Source: Dromiciops gliroides (Eukaryota; Chordata; Mammalia; Microbiotheria; Microbiotheriidae). From it: a stretch of 64,000 nt of DNA. Below, in pieces: positions 34,060-46,600 of this stretch. The notes beneath the pieces were generated by a model, which did not search any database, had not been told where the DNA came from, and saw only the letters and a program-made list of their open reading frames with translations. The stretch covers positions 676,226,314 to 676,290,313 of the forward strand of contig NC_057862.1 in assembly GCF_019393635.1 (NCBI RefSeq), read 5' to 3'. Both the position numbers and the translations under genes were made by a program. Every line of letters begins with the position of its first letter. Position 1 is the first letter of the stretch.

Positions 34060-34165
34060 GCCGGGCAGCCCCCAGCCTGCGCAGCCCCCCACACTGCCAG
34101 ACGGGCTGTGGCCAGATGTCAATCACGCAATTAAGTAACGAGAGTTTGCAGGCCCCCTCCCCCTC
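34060..34165. promoter_or_regulatory. Candidate upstream regulatory element with PBX/MEIS-like and homeodomain sites
   Basis: Repeat-free stretch 1.6 kb upstream of the VAX2 ATG. It holds tgtcaatca (34,117-34,125; reverse strand TGATTGACA, close to the PBX-MEIS/PREP decamer) followed 2 nt later by caattaag (a TAATTG homeodomain core on the reverse strand). Function is inferred from motifs only. Confidence 0.35.
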
Positions 34166-34689
34166 ACGCCGACTCCTCGGTCTCGGTGTGTGTAGGTCTG
34201 TGAGCTCATAGCACTCCCCCGCCCCCAAGAACCTGCAACTTAAAATCTAGACCTTGAGGATCCAAACCTTCTCGACCGCTTATATTCGCCCTTTGGAATT
34301 GAGCGGGGGCGGGGACCGGGTAGGGGCCTGGCATAGGGGCCAGAGAGAGGGAAAGAAAAAAGGGGGAGGGGGGCTGGAGCTTAGGGATTCTCTGCGCTAG
34401 AGGCAAAGGTAGCTAAGAGTTATCTCCCCCTCCCCTAAGAAGAGGTTGATAAATGGGGGCGGGGGGGGGCGGGACATAGGTCTAAGGGGTGGTGGTACTG
34501 AATGAAGTACGCCAGATTTGCTGTCTACACGAACCAAATTCTCCTGATTCGCATGATTTCAGCCACCTTGTGCCCCTTCCAGCCGCATAGATACCGCTTT
34601 GTGTGTGTTTATAAACCCAGAGCAAGAGAGCAGAGGTAAAGGAAACCAGGCAGCTGGAGGCTCACCGCTCCTGAATGTCTCCTTTTCTT

Positions 34690-34970
34690 TTCTTCACCCC
34701 CATTTCCCTTTCTCCAAGGGGGGGCGAGGAGTGACCCCTTTTATTGCTAATAAGATTTCTTTTTTCCCTTTTCTCTCTTTGTCCCTTCTTTTTCCTCTCT
34801 CCCGCTATCTTTCCCCCTCTCGATATTCACCCTTTCTCCTGAATTCTCTCTTATGGGCCCAACTTCTTCCCCTTCCTTCCTTTCCCTCCCTTCTCCTCTC
34901 CGTTCCTTGTATCTCCCCTTGTCTCTGTCTCTGTGTGTGTCTCTCTCCTCCCTCATCTCCAGCCCCCGCA
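34690..34970. repeat. Decayed pyrimidine tract upstream of the VAX2 promoter
   Basis: tctcttttctccctt-type words, about 0.8-1.0 kb before the ATG. Confidence 0.7.
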
Positions 34971-35084
34971 AACATTCAAGCTATTGATCTTGTACCAAAC
35001 CAAACCCAGCGCCTCGCTGAGGCCCCAGGGGTGGCATTGGCGGGCTCCGGGCCCATAACCGGGCTGTTTGAGCCCCTCAATTGA

Positions 35085-35733
35085 AAAGTGAAGACCAAAA
35101 AAATTAGGGGACTGGGGTGGCGAACTTGGGAAGTGACGGCTGTCTTCAAACTGACTTTCTGGGGTAACGGAGAAGTGCTCCAGCCCCCGAAGCGTTTACT
35201 TTTCCTCTTGCAGCTGCTGCACTCCACCTTCTTGGAAGAGGCCGCGGCTTGGGAGTGGAGAGGTCTCTTACCATCCCCCTACTTTTTTTACATTAAATAA
35301 CTCTCTCCGACTCCTGGCCCCTTCCCGGCTCGGGTCCCTGATCTCCAGCCCTATTTCCATCTCTAGTGTTCCCATCTCCCTTCCCAGTCCTCACCACCCC
35401 GGCCTGATCTCCATCTTCCCCTCCTTTCCCCACCATCCTTCCCCCAGACTTCTCCGGTCCCTCGGTCCCCGGACCCCCTCCCCCCACAGCCTCACGTGCG
35501 CCCGCCAGACCCCTCCCATCCAGTCCCGGAGCAGAACGACGGGTGCTCTGGGAGTGAAAACCCTAGTCTCTGGGCTCGTCAGCGCCCCTCCCTGCTGGAT
35601 CTGCTAGTGGGGGAAAGAGAGGGAGGGAGAGGCGGAGCCGAGGGGAGGTGCCGGCGGGGGTGGGGAGGAGGAGGGGGCGGAGATCTTCTCTCGCTCGATG
35701 CTAGCACCAGCCGCGGCGGCTGCTGCCGGCGGC
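35085..35733 (+). promoter_or_regulatory. VAX2: VAX2 proximal promoter and 5' UTR, CpG-rich
   Basis: Sequence just upstream of the VAX2 ATG. CpG density rises from about 35,460 into exon 1. It contains a CACGTG E-box at about 35,494, GC-box-like ggggcggag near 35,668 and purine-rich runs. No TATA box is placed convincingly, as expected for a CpG-island promoter. The transcription start cannot be fixed from sequence alone. Confidence 0.7.
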
Positions 35734-36060
35734 ATGGGCGATGGAGGAGCGGAGCAGGGACGCGGCCCCATCGGGTTGGCGGCAGCCGAGCGAATGCGGG
35801 AGCTGGGGAGCCGGGCGGAGCTGGGGAGCGCGGGGCGAGCCGGAGACTGGGCCCGTGGAGGGGCAGCAGGAGGAGGAGGAGGAGGGGGTGGGGGCAGCCG
35901 CGGGCTCAAGGACGTAGCGGGAACCTCGGCCACCAGCCCTGCAGCCGGATCTAAGGCGACCTGCACTGAGAGCGAGCGCCAGGCAGGAGCCAACGAAGCG
36001 GATTATTGCCGCCGGATCCTCGTCCGAGGTAAGGGCAGACGCACACTCCCAGCTCCCCTG
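35460..36060. promoter_or_regulatory. CpG island over VAX2 exon 1
   Basis: Dense CpG and high GC covering the 5' UTR, the whole of coding exon 1 and the first intron bases, bounded by C/T-rich but CpG-poorer DNA on both sides. Confidence 0.75.
35734..36028 (+). CDS. VAX2: VAX2 coding exon 1 (N-terminal region, 98 codons + 1 nt)
   Basis: First coding exon of ventral anterior homeobox 2, a nuclear homeodomain transcription factor that patterns the ventral eye and forebrain (established for the family). The start MGDGGAEQGRGP and the segments DVAGTSATSPA and ADYCRRILVR match the VAX2 N-terminus from memory; human reads MGDGGAERDRGP, EVAGTSASSPA and ADHCRRILVR. The ATG lies in ggcggcATGg, a good Kozak context. 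An in-frame ATG 36 nt upstream has a poor context and lacks VAX2 similarity, so it was not chosen. The exon ends at cga-g followed by the donor gtaagg, leaving a phase-1 split Asp codon that exon 2 completes. Residues 46-54 are nine glycines inside a Gly/Ala-rich stretch, so this part is longer than in human (98 residues against about 82 by my count). No known domain lies in this exon. Very confident. Confidence 0.97.
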
Positions 36061-36720
36061 TCCCCAAACCCTCTACGTTCTCGCTTCAGCCCATGCGGTG
36101 CCCACTCTCAAGCCCTTCTACTGCTTAATAAGCCCAGACCTCTGAAGCCCCCCCCCCCACGCTAAGCCTTTCTGCCATCTCCATGTTATTTGCTCCCCAT
36201 AATATCCCCACATTATACCACCCCCTAACCTGCTCTAACTCTTCGCAGATCTTCCACCTTCTTTCCTCTCCTCGCATCATCCCAAGTCTAGAAAGCCACC
36301 TCCCCGCCCCTCCAACCTTCTAACCCTCTGACCCGGAGGCATTCTCTTTGCTCAGCCCAGCTCACCCTTCCCACCTTCTCAACAGCCTAACCCTACTCCA
36401 ACTCCCCATGCCCTCCCCTCGCTTCTGGTCGGTCACACCAGCTGCTAAGACTTCTCCTGCCCCATCCTTCTGTCTCCCTCCATTCCTCCCCAAACTCTAC
36501 ACGGTCTTTTTCAAACTGAATCACCCCAGGCCTTAGGGGTTTTCCCGCTAACCCTCTAAACCTCTCCCCGCTAACTCCGTAAGCCTCTCTAAACACGACC
36601 AGTCTCTCCTCATCCCCTATCACCCCAGCTCTTCTGACCCTGCCTCCAAGCTCTCTAATATGCCCCACAAATCCCTCCAAGCCCCACTGCCTCGATCCCG
36701 AGGTCCCTCCAGGACCATAG
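36060..36720. repeat. C/T-rich decayed sequence with recurring ctaaccct words
   Basis: taaccctctgacc, gctaaccctctaaacctc and gctaactccgtaagcctc recur at uneven spacing directly after exon 1. No reading frame is convincing. Confidence 0.4.
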
Positions 36721-36947
36721 AGAGGGGAGGCTAATGAGGAGCGGAGTGGCCAGGGCTCCCCCAATCCCTAGCCTGGCTCCCTTGTCTTCTCTTTTCTCCC
36801 TGGAGAGTCGAGTCCGAGGGCCAGGGGTTGAGAGTGTTCAGAGAGGTTGACTGTTTTCCTCCCACTGTCAAAGCCCTCCTCCCCTTGTCCTAAGCTCTCT
36901 GCTTAGGAAGCTGGGATTCCCAGACTGCTGGGGTTATTGTGATAGAG

Positions 36948-37062
<115 letters not shown>

Positions 37063-37479
37063 GCACACATAGAGAGGAACACACACAGGCGCACACACAC
37101 ACGCACACGCACACGCACCCCGCCGGGGCTGTCGCGGAGGAAGAGCGTCACGCAAGCATCACTGGAGGGGTTTCGGGCCATGGGGAGGGAGGAAGGGGCT
37201 GCAGCTGCTTAGATTGCAAAAGGAAAAAAATGTGCCCTAGCCCCCCACCCCACCCCATTCCCCACCCCACCGCCTCCCTCCACTCCCGGGCCTGCCCAAT
37301 CTTCAGTCTACAGTGGCTGGGACCCGGGCTCGGGTTCAGACTCGGGCTGGGCTTGCAGAGCCGAGGCCCACTCGGTCCTCAGGCCGTCAGGGCATTTTTG
37401 GTTGTAGCTAGAGATACCAACTGAGCAAAAAGAAAACAACTCAAACAACAAGAACAACAACAAAAAAATCCTCATTCTT

Positions 37480-37740
37480 CCCTCTCCGAGTGTCCCCTCC
37501 TCGCCCCCCCCCCCCACCTTCAGCCGCTCTTCCTTTCGCCCACTTTTGATTCTTCTTCCCGGCCTCTTCTCCATCTCTTTCCTTCCCTCTTTTTTCTTTC
37601 TTTCTCGATCTCCTTCCTTCTCTTCATTACTCGTTTCCTAGGTTCCCTCTTTCTTTTCCTTCCCTCTCCCCTCCTTCCTCACTATCTCGGTCTCTGACTC
37701 CCCATCTCCCCCCCCCCTTTCTCTCTTTGCCTGCCCATTT
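37480..37740. repeat. Decayed pyrimidine tract
   Basis: Cttccttc and ttttttctttctttctc words, interrupted by a C run near 37,507. Confidence 0.65.
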
Positions 37741-38139
37741 CTTATCGCTCAATCCGGGGTCCAAAGCGAAGAAGTCCATGAATTGGCCCAAATCCTCCCC
37801 CTAACACCTTTAGGCGAATCTCACCCGCCCACCCCCTCCTAGCCCAGCAATAGAAGCTGCTCAGGTGCCCCTCCCAGCTGGGGCGGGGGAGGGGGGCGCG
37901 GGAAAAACTACAGTTCATTTAAGCACAGAAGGTGGGGAAAGTTGAAAGCCGAGCAGAAACAAGTGAAAAGACCTTTTGTCACCCCTTTTAATACCTGATG
38001 AAGTCCCATCCGCCAGTCTCCTTTATTCCACTAAAAACAAACAAACAAAAACCACCTCCCAACCAACCGTCGCCGAATGAAATGTCGGCTCTCACGGATC
38101 TTGTCCCTGATCTGCGCCATTTGTGCCAGACTTAAAGGT

Positions 38140-38470
38140 CTATTTTGTCTTTTTTGTCTCTTTCCTGTTGCACTTTTCCGCTCTCTTTCTGCCCATTTCC
38201 TTCCTTTCCTTTTTTTTCCTTTCTATTTTCTCTTCTCTGCTGCTTCTTTACTTTTTCTCTTCTCTTTCATTTCCTCCTCTCTTTTTTATGTTGTCTCTCT
38301 TTCTCTTCCCTCTCCCTCTCTTCTTCCATCCACGTTTCTATTCTTCATCCTAGCTCCTGCTCTAGGATGTGTGGATTTCCCTGCAGGGCTCCCGGGCCTC
38401 TTCTGCCCTTCAGTCTGCGTATTTTCTTCCTTGTATTTCCTTTCCCCCACCTCACCCTAACACACTGAGA
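38140..38470. repeat. Decayed pyrimidine tract
   Basis: cctttcctttttttt and tctcttctctttcat words; overlapping Ser/Phe/Leu frames only. Confidence 0.7.
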
Positions 38471-38589
38471 CCGATCTGTGCCTAAACTGTGAGTCCCAGG
38501 GGGAGGAAAGGTTAAGGGGACGGGTGAGGAATTGGGAGTGGGTTGGGCCAAATCGTGGGTAGGGTGAAGAAGCTCCGGGGAAGAATACC

Positions 38590-39060
38590 ATGCCAGCCTG
38601 CCCTACGATGTTTGTCCCAAACGGGACATGGAATGCTTAAATGAAATCCTCGGCCACGTATGTATTTGCACAAACAGACCCGGAGATTCAGAGAAGGGAA
38701 GGTGGGAGTGGGTGAAGAAATGAGATGCGTTTGAATGTGTACCTCAGAATCTGCGTGTCCAGCCGAAATTGAGATACAATGCCTGGATTTACTCAGAGAT
38801 AGAAAAGAGTTGCTTTGTATTTTATCTTAGACCAAATACACCTACCGGTAGTTTGTTTGCATTTATGTTTATTTTAAAATAATGGAATACATAATTTACA
38901 TGTGATTTCCCTAAAGTTTTTTTTAGTCATAATTAGTATCAACATGTCCGATTTCGAAAAATGCGGGAAAAGCCCCAATGAACAATTCTCTGCCACCTAA
39001 CGAAACCACAATCTCTGCAATTTGCTGCTGCCTCTGCCGCCTTTAATTTGAGAGCCAGGA
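38590..39060. promoter_or_regulatory. Candidate intronic enhancer, AT-rich and repeat-free
   Basis: Unique sequence 2.6-3.0 kb after exon 1. It has several clustered sites: gtttgtttgcatttatg and tgtttattt (FOX/POU-like) near 38,850-38,880, cataattag (homeodomain TAATTA core) near 38,930, and ctttaatttg near 39,040. No retroelement signature was seen. Conservation could not be tested. Confidence 0.35.
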
Positions 39061-39198
39061 AGATTAGATTGTAGATAAGGATTGAGAGATGGGTGGATAG
39101 AGAGATAGCCTTGAGAGAGTGATAAATTGGTAAAAAGGTAGATAAATAGAGATGGATGGCTCCATAGCCAGAGGATGGATGGATAGATAGATAGACAC

Positions 39199-39239
<41 letters not shown>

Positions 39240-39240
39240 T
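39061..39240. repeat. (GATG/GATA)n and (GACA)n microsatellite
   Basis: Degenerate gatggatagat units leading into a clean cagacagacagacagac run at about 39,200-39,238. Confidence 0.88.
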
Positions 39241-40185
39241 ATGGACTTGTGGATGGGTGAATAAAGTGTTTAAATAGCTAGGTGGATGGATAGATGCAAA
39301 AGGCCTTTCCTATGGGGAATGTAAGGGAAGGAGGGATATATGGTGTAGCCCATAGACCATAAGATAAATAGAGGAAATGACAGGGAGATAGAGATAAGAA
39401 GACAGCTTCCGAAGTGGGTAATCCTTAAAGATCTCTCTCCCTTACTGTCCTCCCACAAACAAAATCTAAATGGAGAAAGCCTGGAGTTCAGCCCATCTTA
39501 CTCCAAAGGGTTGTTGTTCATGAAGCCAGAGGGAACTGCTGAGGTTCCTGGCAAAGGTTTCATTCCTCCAGCCCAGGACTGCAGATTACCAGCACTGAGC
39601 CCCAGAGAAAGTGTGGGGTTGGATCTGGTTAGATTATGGAAAGCTGATGCATCAGATCTAAGGTGGACTCAGGTGTTTGGTACCCAAGCTGCTTTCTTAA
39701 GCAACTGCATTTCACAGGCTTCCAACCATGGAAATCCACAGGCCTTCATAGCATCGCAGGCACCCACAGACATGGTGGTCACATGTGAGTGAATGTGTTC
39801 CTTTGTAGATACAGTTAGTGTGGGTAAATCCGGAGGGAAGAAGGCCACAAGATGAAAGAGAGGAGCAGTCTTTTGGAAGGGCTCAGGTCTTTGCACAGAA
39901 ATGTACAGCAGATGGACACCAGCTCAGACAATCAGAATTCCAATGATCTGTGTGGAGGCCCCACTAACCCTAGAGAATGTATAGAAAGACAGATAGGACA
40001 TATGTCTAAACAATACTCCTATGTATGGAGAAGCATGCTTTAGTGTGTCTGTGCATGATATTTACAAGCACACAACACAGTGCATCTAGAGATCTAAAGA
40101 CAAAATAAACGGGGAGGGAGGGAGGGGGAGAGACAGACAGAGAGAGGGGGCAACAGAGCTCCATCTAGGTTAACACTGTGTATAT
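39241..40185. other. Unique sequence, no gene seen
   Basis: A short purine patch (gggagggagggggagag) lies near 40,110-40,148. Confidence 0.4.
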
Positions 40186-40189
40186 GATA

Positions 40190-40300
40190 TTTTTGTTTGA
40201 TTTGATTTCATTAGTATAGGGACCTCCTAGTGAGAAAGTTCTTATCAATTCCAGATCAGCATCCGATCTACAGTTTGTTATCTTGGAGTAGCCAGGGGTC
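40190..40300 (-). mobile_element. CORE-SINE extended-tail fragment
   Basis: tttgatttcattagtatagg, cctcctagtgagaaag. Confidence 0.55.
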
Positions 40301-40324
40301 CCTTTATTATCTTTAATTATGCAG

Positions 40325-40570
40325 AAACACAGGTGGCACAATGGATAGTTTGCTATTCCTCAAGTCAAGAAGACTTGAGTTAAAAAGTCTGGCTGCAAAC
40401 ACTTGTGTGACTCTGAGCAAGTTACTCAACCTGTTTTCTCACCTGAAAAATAAGGATAATAATAAAACCTACCTACCAGGGTTGTTGTAAGGATCAAATG
40501 AGATAATATTTGTGAAGTCCTTAACACAGTATCTGGCTAGTTGTTGGTATATAAATGGTAGCTTTTGTTC
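40325..40570 (+). mobile_element. MAR1/MIR-like SINE
   Basis: aggtggcacaatggatag, gggttgttgtaaggatcaaa and ttggtatataaatggtag. Confidence 0.75.
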
Positions 40571-40574
40571 TTAC

Positions 40575-41080
40575 TATAAAATTATATATATATTATAAAT
40601 ATATTCTTACTATAAAATTATATATATTATATATATTCTTAAAGTTGCCTGTTTAATTGACTAGCCAAAGGTCACATGCCCATTATTTATCAAAGGCATA
40701 TTTGAACTCTGTGGCTGGCTTGCTATTATAATCATATAATGAGTAAATGTACATGCCTATATAGCACAAATGAACATATATACCCATCAAGATATCCAAG
40801 AATATATTCCATTGCAGTAACTGTACCTGTGCTGGATCATACCTTCTCTACAACTTAAAATCCTGGAAAGTTATGTGAGTTAAGTGACTTGTCCAGGATC
40901 ACACAGCCAGCATCAGCTTCTGAGGCCAGCTCCCTCTCCCCTATACCATATTGCTATCGTGTCTTTAAAGACACATATTTATGTGCCCTGTTATTTATAT
41001 TATGGGAAAGAAAAAGAAAAAGAGGTGATATTTGTATAGTGCTTTAAATTTTACCAATACCTCACATCCATTAACTTCGA
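40575..41080 (-). mobile_element. Decayed MIR-like pieces in AT-rich DNA
   Basis: TATATA patch 40,580-40,640. SINE core pieces at 40,660-40,725 and 40,870-40,945 (gttaagtgacttgtccagg, cacacagccagcatc) and 41,020-41,075. Confidence 0.5.
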
Positions 41081-41640
41081 CCTCCAATGCCTCAAGGCGA
41101 AGAGGGGTACTTTGAGATGACTGTTCCAGCAAACAGGAAGCTCAGAGGTGTTCTACCGTGCTGGAAGCTTTCATTTGAGCAGGGACCCAGTGATGGACTG
41201 TGTGTCTATTATCGGCTAACCTCAAGATTAGACCGAGCAAGGTGGATTACCCACGAGGATCACCTGGAGAGGTGAAAGGATGACCCACATGGATTAAATC
41301 CGAGATGTGTGGGAAATTGTACTGAATAACAGACATCTACATGTCTGCCAAAATACCTAAAAGGATCTCTGAGTGCATCCATGGAGTACTCTCTCCAAAG
41401 GATACGGTGGATTGTAATCCATGCACTCCTTCGCCTAAAAACAATTAAGTGCCTACTATGTGGAAAGCCATCTCATTCTGTTCAGATGCCTCATCTAAAA
41501 ATCCCCCATAGAGGACTCACCTTTCTTTAAGAATATAGCTATGTTTTCCTCAGGTTGGGGAACTCTCCATGGGAGAACTACCAGATGGCGACCCATGGGC
41601 AGATCACAGGATAATAAATCTAGAACTGGAACCAAGCCAT
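41081..41640. other. Unique sequence, no gene seen
   Basis: No signature recognised apart from a short gtgcctactatgtgg LINE-like word at 41,450. Confidence 0.35.
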
Positions 41641-41649
41641 CAAAAGCTC

Positions 41650-42520
41650 CTACCATTTCTGAGGCAGAGTGCTGGAACTACAAATACCCCAAAGGGGGAA
41701 GGAGGTGGGGGATGAAAACACTTCCTCTCCTCAAGAAGTTTACATTCTTGGGGAGAGGGGAAAGACAACATAATCCTACAAATAAATGCAAACCATAAAC
41801 AAAGCAAACACAAGATAATCAATTGTAGCGGAAGGCACCAGGAACCGGGGAGGGGAAGTACAAGGAAAACTCCGCCATAGAGGAAGTGATGCCAAAGTTA
41901 GACTTTGAAGAAACTAGTGATTCTAAGAGGCAGAACTGAGGAGTGAGTGCTTTTTAGGCACAGGAAACGTGTGCGTGTCCAGATGGAGGTGGGATATTCT
42001 ATAGGAGGGTAGCAGGAAGGTCATTTTGAGGATTTAGTTGGAAGTGATGTGTAATAAGCCATGAAAGGTAGACTAGGTCCCTATCGTAAAGGACCCTAAA
42101 TCCGGGGCTCCGCCCTAGAAGTGATAGGGATTGTCCGTTAAATTGATTGCCTTTGTTTTGTTACACCACCTTCATTTCCATCTGTATATCTACGCGGCTT
42201 TCCTCGAGCCATCAAAGGAACCTTCGCATTGGAGTTTGTTGAGCAGGGGAATGTCGTGATCAGACCACTGTATTAGGGAAATCATTTTAGGATGGAGGAT
42301 GGGTCAGAGCGGGGAGAGACTGGAAGCAGAGATCGATCAGGAGGCTATTGCAGTAATCCAGGCAAGAGGTACTTCAGGCCTAAAAGTGACGAACCGAGTT
42401 AGGAGAGATGAGGGGATGGACGGGAGAAATATTGGGATGATGGAATCAACAAGATTTGACAAGTGGTTCAGTGAGTGGCAAGAGGAAGAAGAAAGTAGAG
42501 CTTGACTTGTAGGTTGGGAG
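41650..42520 (+). mobile_element. Ancient LINE-like repeat, longest copy in the window
   Basis: Ordered markers: cctctcctcaagaagttt, gaggaagtgatgccaaag, gtcgtgatcagaccactg, aggaggctattgcagtaatc, acaagatttgacaagtgg. The 3' half matches 1,500-1,890 and 24,118-24,320. Confidence 0.6.
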
Positions 42521-42631
42521 CCTGGGCAAGTGAGTGGAAAGATGGTGGTGCCCCAGACAGAAATGGGAAAATTAAGGAGAGCAGGTTTGGACAGTCACAC
42601 AGCAATTAAATATCACAAGGCTTTGGCTGAG

Positions 42632-42633
<2 letters not shown>

Positions 42634-42687
<54 letters not shown>
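42634..42687. repeat. (GT)27 microsatellite in intron 1
   Basis: Uninterrupted GT run. Confidence 0.97.
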
Positions 42688-42688
<1 letters not shown>

Positions 42689-42870
42689 GGACTACTTTGG
42701 CAGTCTGGTGAAGTCTATGGACCCCTTCTTAGAATATTATTTTAAAATGCATAAAATAAAATATACAGCATTACAATGAAAATGAATTTATTGAAATAAA
42801 AAATGTAATTTTTTCCACAGTCAAGTTTACTTGAATCTATTATGAAATCTATTCACAGGTTCTAAGTTAA
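42688..42870 (-). mobile_element. Ancient interspersed repeat, - copy
   Basis: ctttggcagtctggtgaag and ccccttcttagaatatta reverse-complement the element at 10,455-10,640. Confidence 0.6.
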
Positions 42871-43084
42871 AAATCCTTTCACACAATGCCTTCTCAGATT
42901 ATCTTCCTCCAATTCTGTATATATCATGTTATATGACTATTTATTTACATGTCTTGTACATTAGAATGTGTGCATAATCTTTGAAATCAGAGACTGCTTT
43001 TGTCTTTTTTTATATATCCCCCAAATTTTTCACCGCATCTGGCCCTTCATACATGCTAGATTGACTGGCAGTATATTTAGTCTT

Positions 43085-44095
<1,011 letters not shown>

Positions 44096-45055
44096 GCATG
44101 TGTATATTACAGAAATTTGGGTGTAGCTAAAAGTGATTTCTCAGACGAGGCAGATCCATCACAGCCTGTCTACCTATATTCTCATTTCATACCCTGGGAC
44201 AATAGGGAAGTGGGGCTCCTATAGAGATGGTAAATTCTGCTCAGCAGAACAAAAAGTAGTTCTGGGGGTGAAAGAAAGTTAGGATCTGTCTACTCATCCT
44301 TCTTGGATTTGTTTCTTTCACACCCTATATACCTAAGTATTGCATTTTGGAAGGTGAGAGACATCATCGATTTTGAAAACAACCCAAGACTCTGGGAAGA
44401 CCTGGACTTCCAAGAGTACTCACACTCCTGTAATTGACCAGTTCCCAAAAGGGAAAGTCTCAGTCCTAGTTTAGGTTAGCAACCATTCTATGTGTGTCTT
44501 TGGATTTTTCAGAGCTTTTGCAGGGAGACTCCAGCCCCCTTTAGCCTTATGCCTGTCTCAGAGAACCCTAGCAAGTATCAAGATCCTTTGGGGGTGCACC
44601 AAGCTTGCTGGAGAGGAAGGGGATGTATGGGTCATCTCTACTCCTCTATAGTGTGGGAGGGCTTCCCCAAAGCCTAGAGGATGGATAAATGGGTCTGATG
44701 TTCATTTTCCCAAGAAACAAGGACCTAAGGGGTATTTTTTAGGTCAGTAAGTCTGCTTCCTGAGGAGGAGAGTATACCCCCAGAAGCTCATTCAAACACT
44801 CTGCCCCCTTCTTCCCATCACTTCCTACCATACACACACACACAGAAGCAGCCCCTCAGACTGAGGCTGACTTGTGGAGGAGAAGCCAGATGAGGCTGGG
44901 ACCCAAAGAGAAGAGCTCAGATCCAGATGATCCCTCTAGGTCTCCTCCCAGCAGCTCACCAAATAGGACAAACAGGCTGCAGAAACCGAAAGCTGGGATC
45001 AAAAAGGGGACACCATTTTGCTGCACATCTCCCCTCCCCCAACAAAATGGTGGTG
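44096..45055. other. Unique sequence, no gene seen
   Basis: No repeat signature recognised. Open frames are short. Confidence 0.4.
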
Positions 45056-45885
45056 CACTCAGAGAGAGAACACACACATGCACGACACCCACATCTCACC
45101 CTCACACACACGCACCCACACTTACAAATCACAGATCTCACAGATTCATATCAGGCATGCACATCACACCCCCTCCTGACCCCTCTCCAGGGGAAAAGAG
45201 GGGGAGAAGGGCGGGAAGGAAGATTTGTTTATTTTAAAATGACCCTAAATCCGCAGCCAATCCTTGGTTGTCCACCTTCCCCCAAGCTGCTTGGAGTTTG
45301 GAATTTGTTTTTTAAAGGACAAATAGGTAATTTACTGGAGAGTTTCGGAAGTGGGAAGGGGAGCCTCAAAGAAAGTCCCACTGCCAATTAAGGAGTGGGG
45401 ACTTTGAGGAGCTATTGAGGAGAATAATGATCAGTCTCTTTTCTGTGGCAGAAAAAGACAGATCTCCCCGTCCCCAAATCTGGCTCCATTCCTCAGTCCC
45501 TACAGCCTCCTGGTAGAGTAGCACTCTAAAAGTTGGTAAAATAGCCCCTCTTACCTGAGCTCCCCCCAACTTGATTCTCCTTCCCCGAAGCTCTGGCATC
45601 TGGAGACAATAGGCAGGAATTTGATTCTTCCATTCCCTTCACTGGGGTGTGAGAGGGGGAAATTAGGACATTGATTTGGGGGTGGTAAAGATGACCATAG
45701 TGATAATGATGGCAATTAATAGTAATAATAATCATCTCAGTAGCCTTCCTGGAAAGAGGCCTCCCAGCTATTTAGATCTAACCTTTTGGTTGGTGGGATA
45801 CAGTGCCACACTGGGACTGAGAGGACCAAATTGGGGCTAGAGGACCAAACAAACAGAACCTCTATTTGGATCGAGATAGGGGCGC
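45056..45885. other. CA-rich patch then unique sequence
   Basis: 45,060-45,170 is decayed (CA)n (gaacacacacatgcacg, cacacacgcacccacac). The rest is unassigned. Confidence 0.45.
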
Positions 45886-45889
45886 CATC

Positions 45890-46330
45890 ATGTCGCCCAC
45901 ACCCTCACGAAATCGTCACTTTCTCAAACTCGAATACAAACACCCACGACATATTCTCACATATGCAATCAAATGCATACTCCCACATCCGCTAACAGGG
46001 GCAGACACGTATACATACACCTACCCACAGAATATAGTCTCCTCCATAAACAGGCACATAGAAACACATCTGAACATGCATGCAGGCACTCACAACATAG
46101 TTTCATCATACAACACACACAGTCAAGCACAAGCCCATACTCAAGCATATACACAGTCTCGGACAAAGCTACAAATTCATATATACACGCCCACAAAATA
46201 TCCAACCTAAACTCAAACACACATGTCCTCATAGCACTTCTTCTTATACACGTATATTCAGATTCACACAAAGTATACATCAGATGCTCCCACATACAAA
46301 CGTTTCACTTGCACATGCTTCTACCACACA
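45890..46330. repeat. Long decayed C/A-rich tract
   Basis: About 440 nt with scattered cacac, cataca and tcacaca and strong strand asymmetry. It carries part of a 237-codon frame rich in His, Thr and Ser that is not accepted as a gene. Confidence 0.65.
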
Positions 46331-46437
46331 CAATGGAATTTTCCCCCACCCCCAATAAATACAGGCCCGATTTTAAGATTCCTTCTGGTGCTGTTTTCTG
46401 TTGCTGTGGGGTTTTTTTTTGGGGGGGGGGCGGGAAT

Positions 46438-46467
46438 GGTTGTTTGTTTGTTTGTTTGTTTGTTTGG
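46438..46467. repeat. (TTTG)n microsatellite
   Basis: About seven tttg units, after a T9/G10 double homopolymer (about 46,412-46,430). Confidence 0.9.
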
Positions 46468-46484
46468 GCTTATATCTGTAGCAG

Positions 46485-46600
46485 ATGGGCAGCCTCCGGA
46501 TATCTGGTCATATTTGTTGACGTCAAAGCGTCACTAAGAACACGAGCCTACAACTACCGACCTTCAGTTCCTCTGTCTCGGTCCTGTGTCCCTTTTCGCC
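46485..46600. promoter_or_regulatory. Candidate element with a perfect CRE palindrome
   Basis: TGACGTCA at 46,518-46,525 lies in unique CpG-containing sequence between a (TTTG)n repeat and a pyrimidine tract, 0.8 kb before the intronic CpG island. This octamer is the consensus CREB/ATF site. Confidence 0.35.

Noticed and set aside
35604-35993. 129-codon antisense frame over VAX2 exon 1
   Set aside because: Pro/Ala-rich shadow of the Gly/Ala-rich sense exon; CpG islands commonly give such frames.
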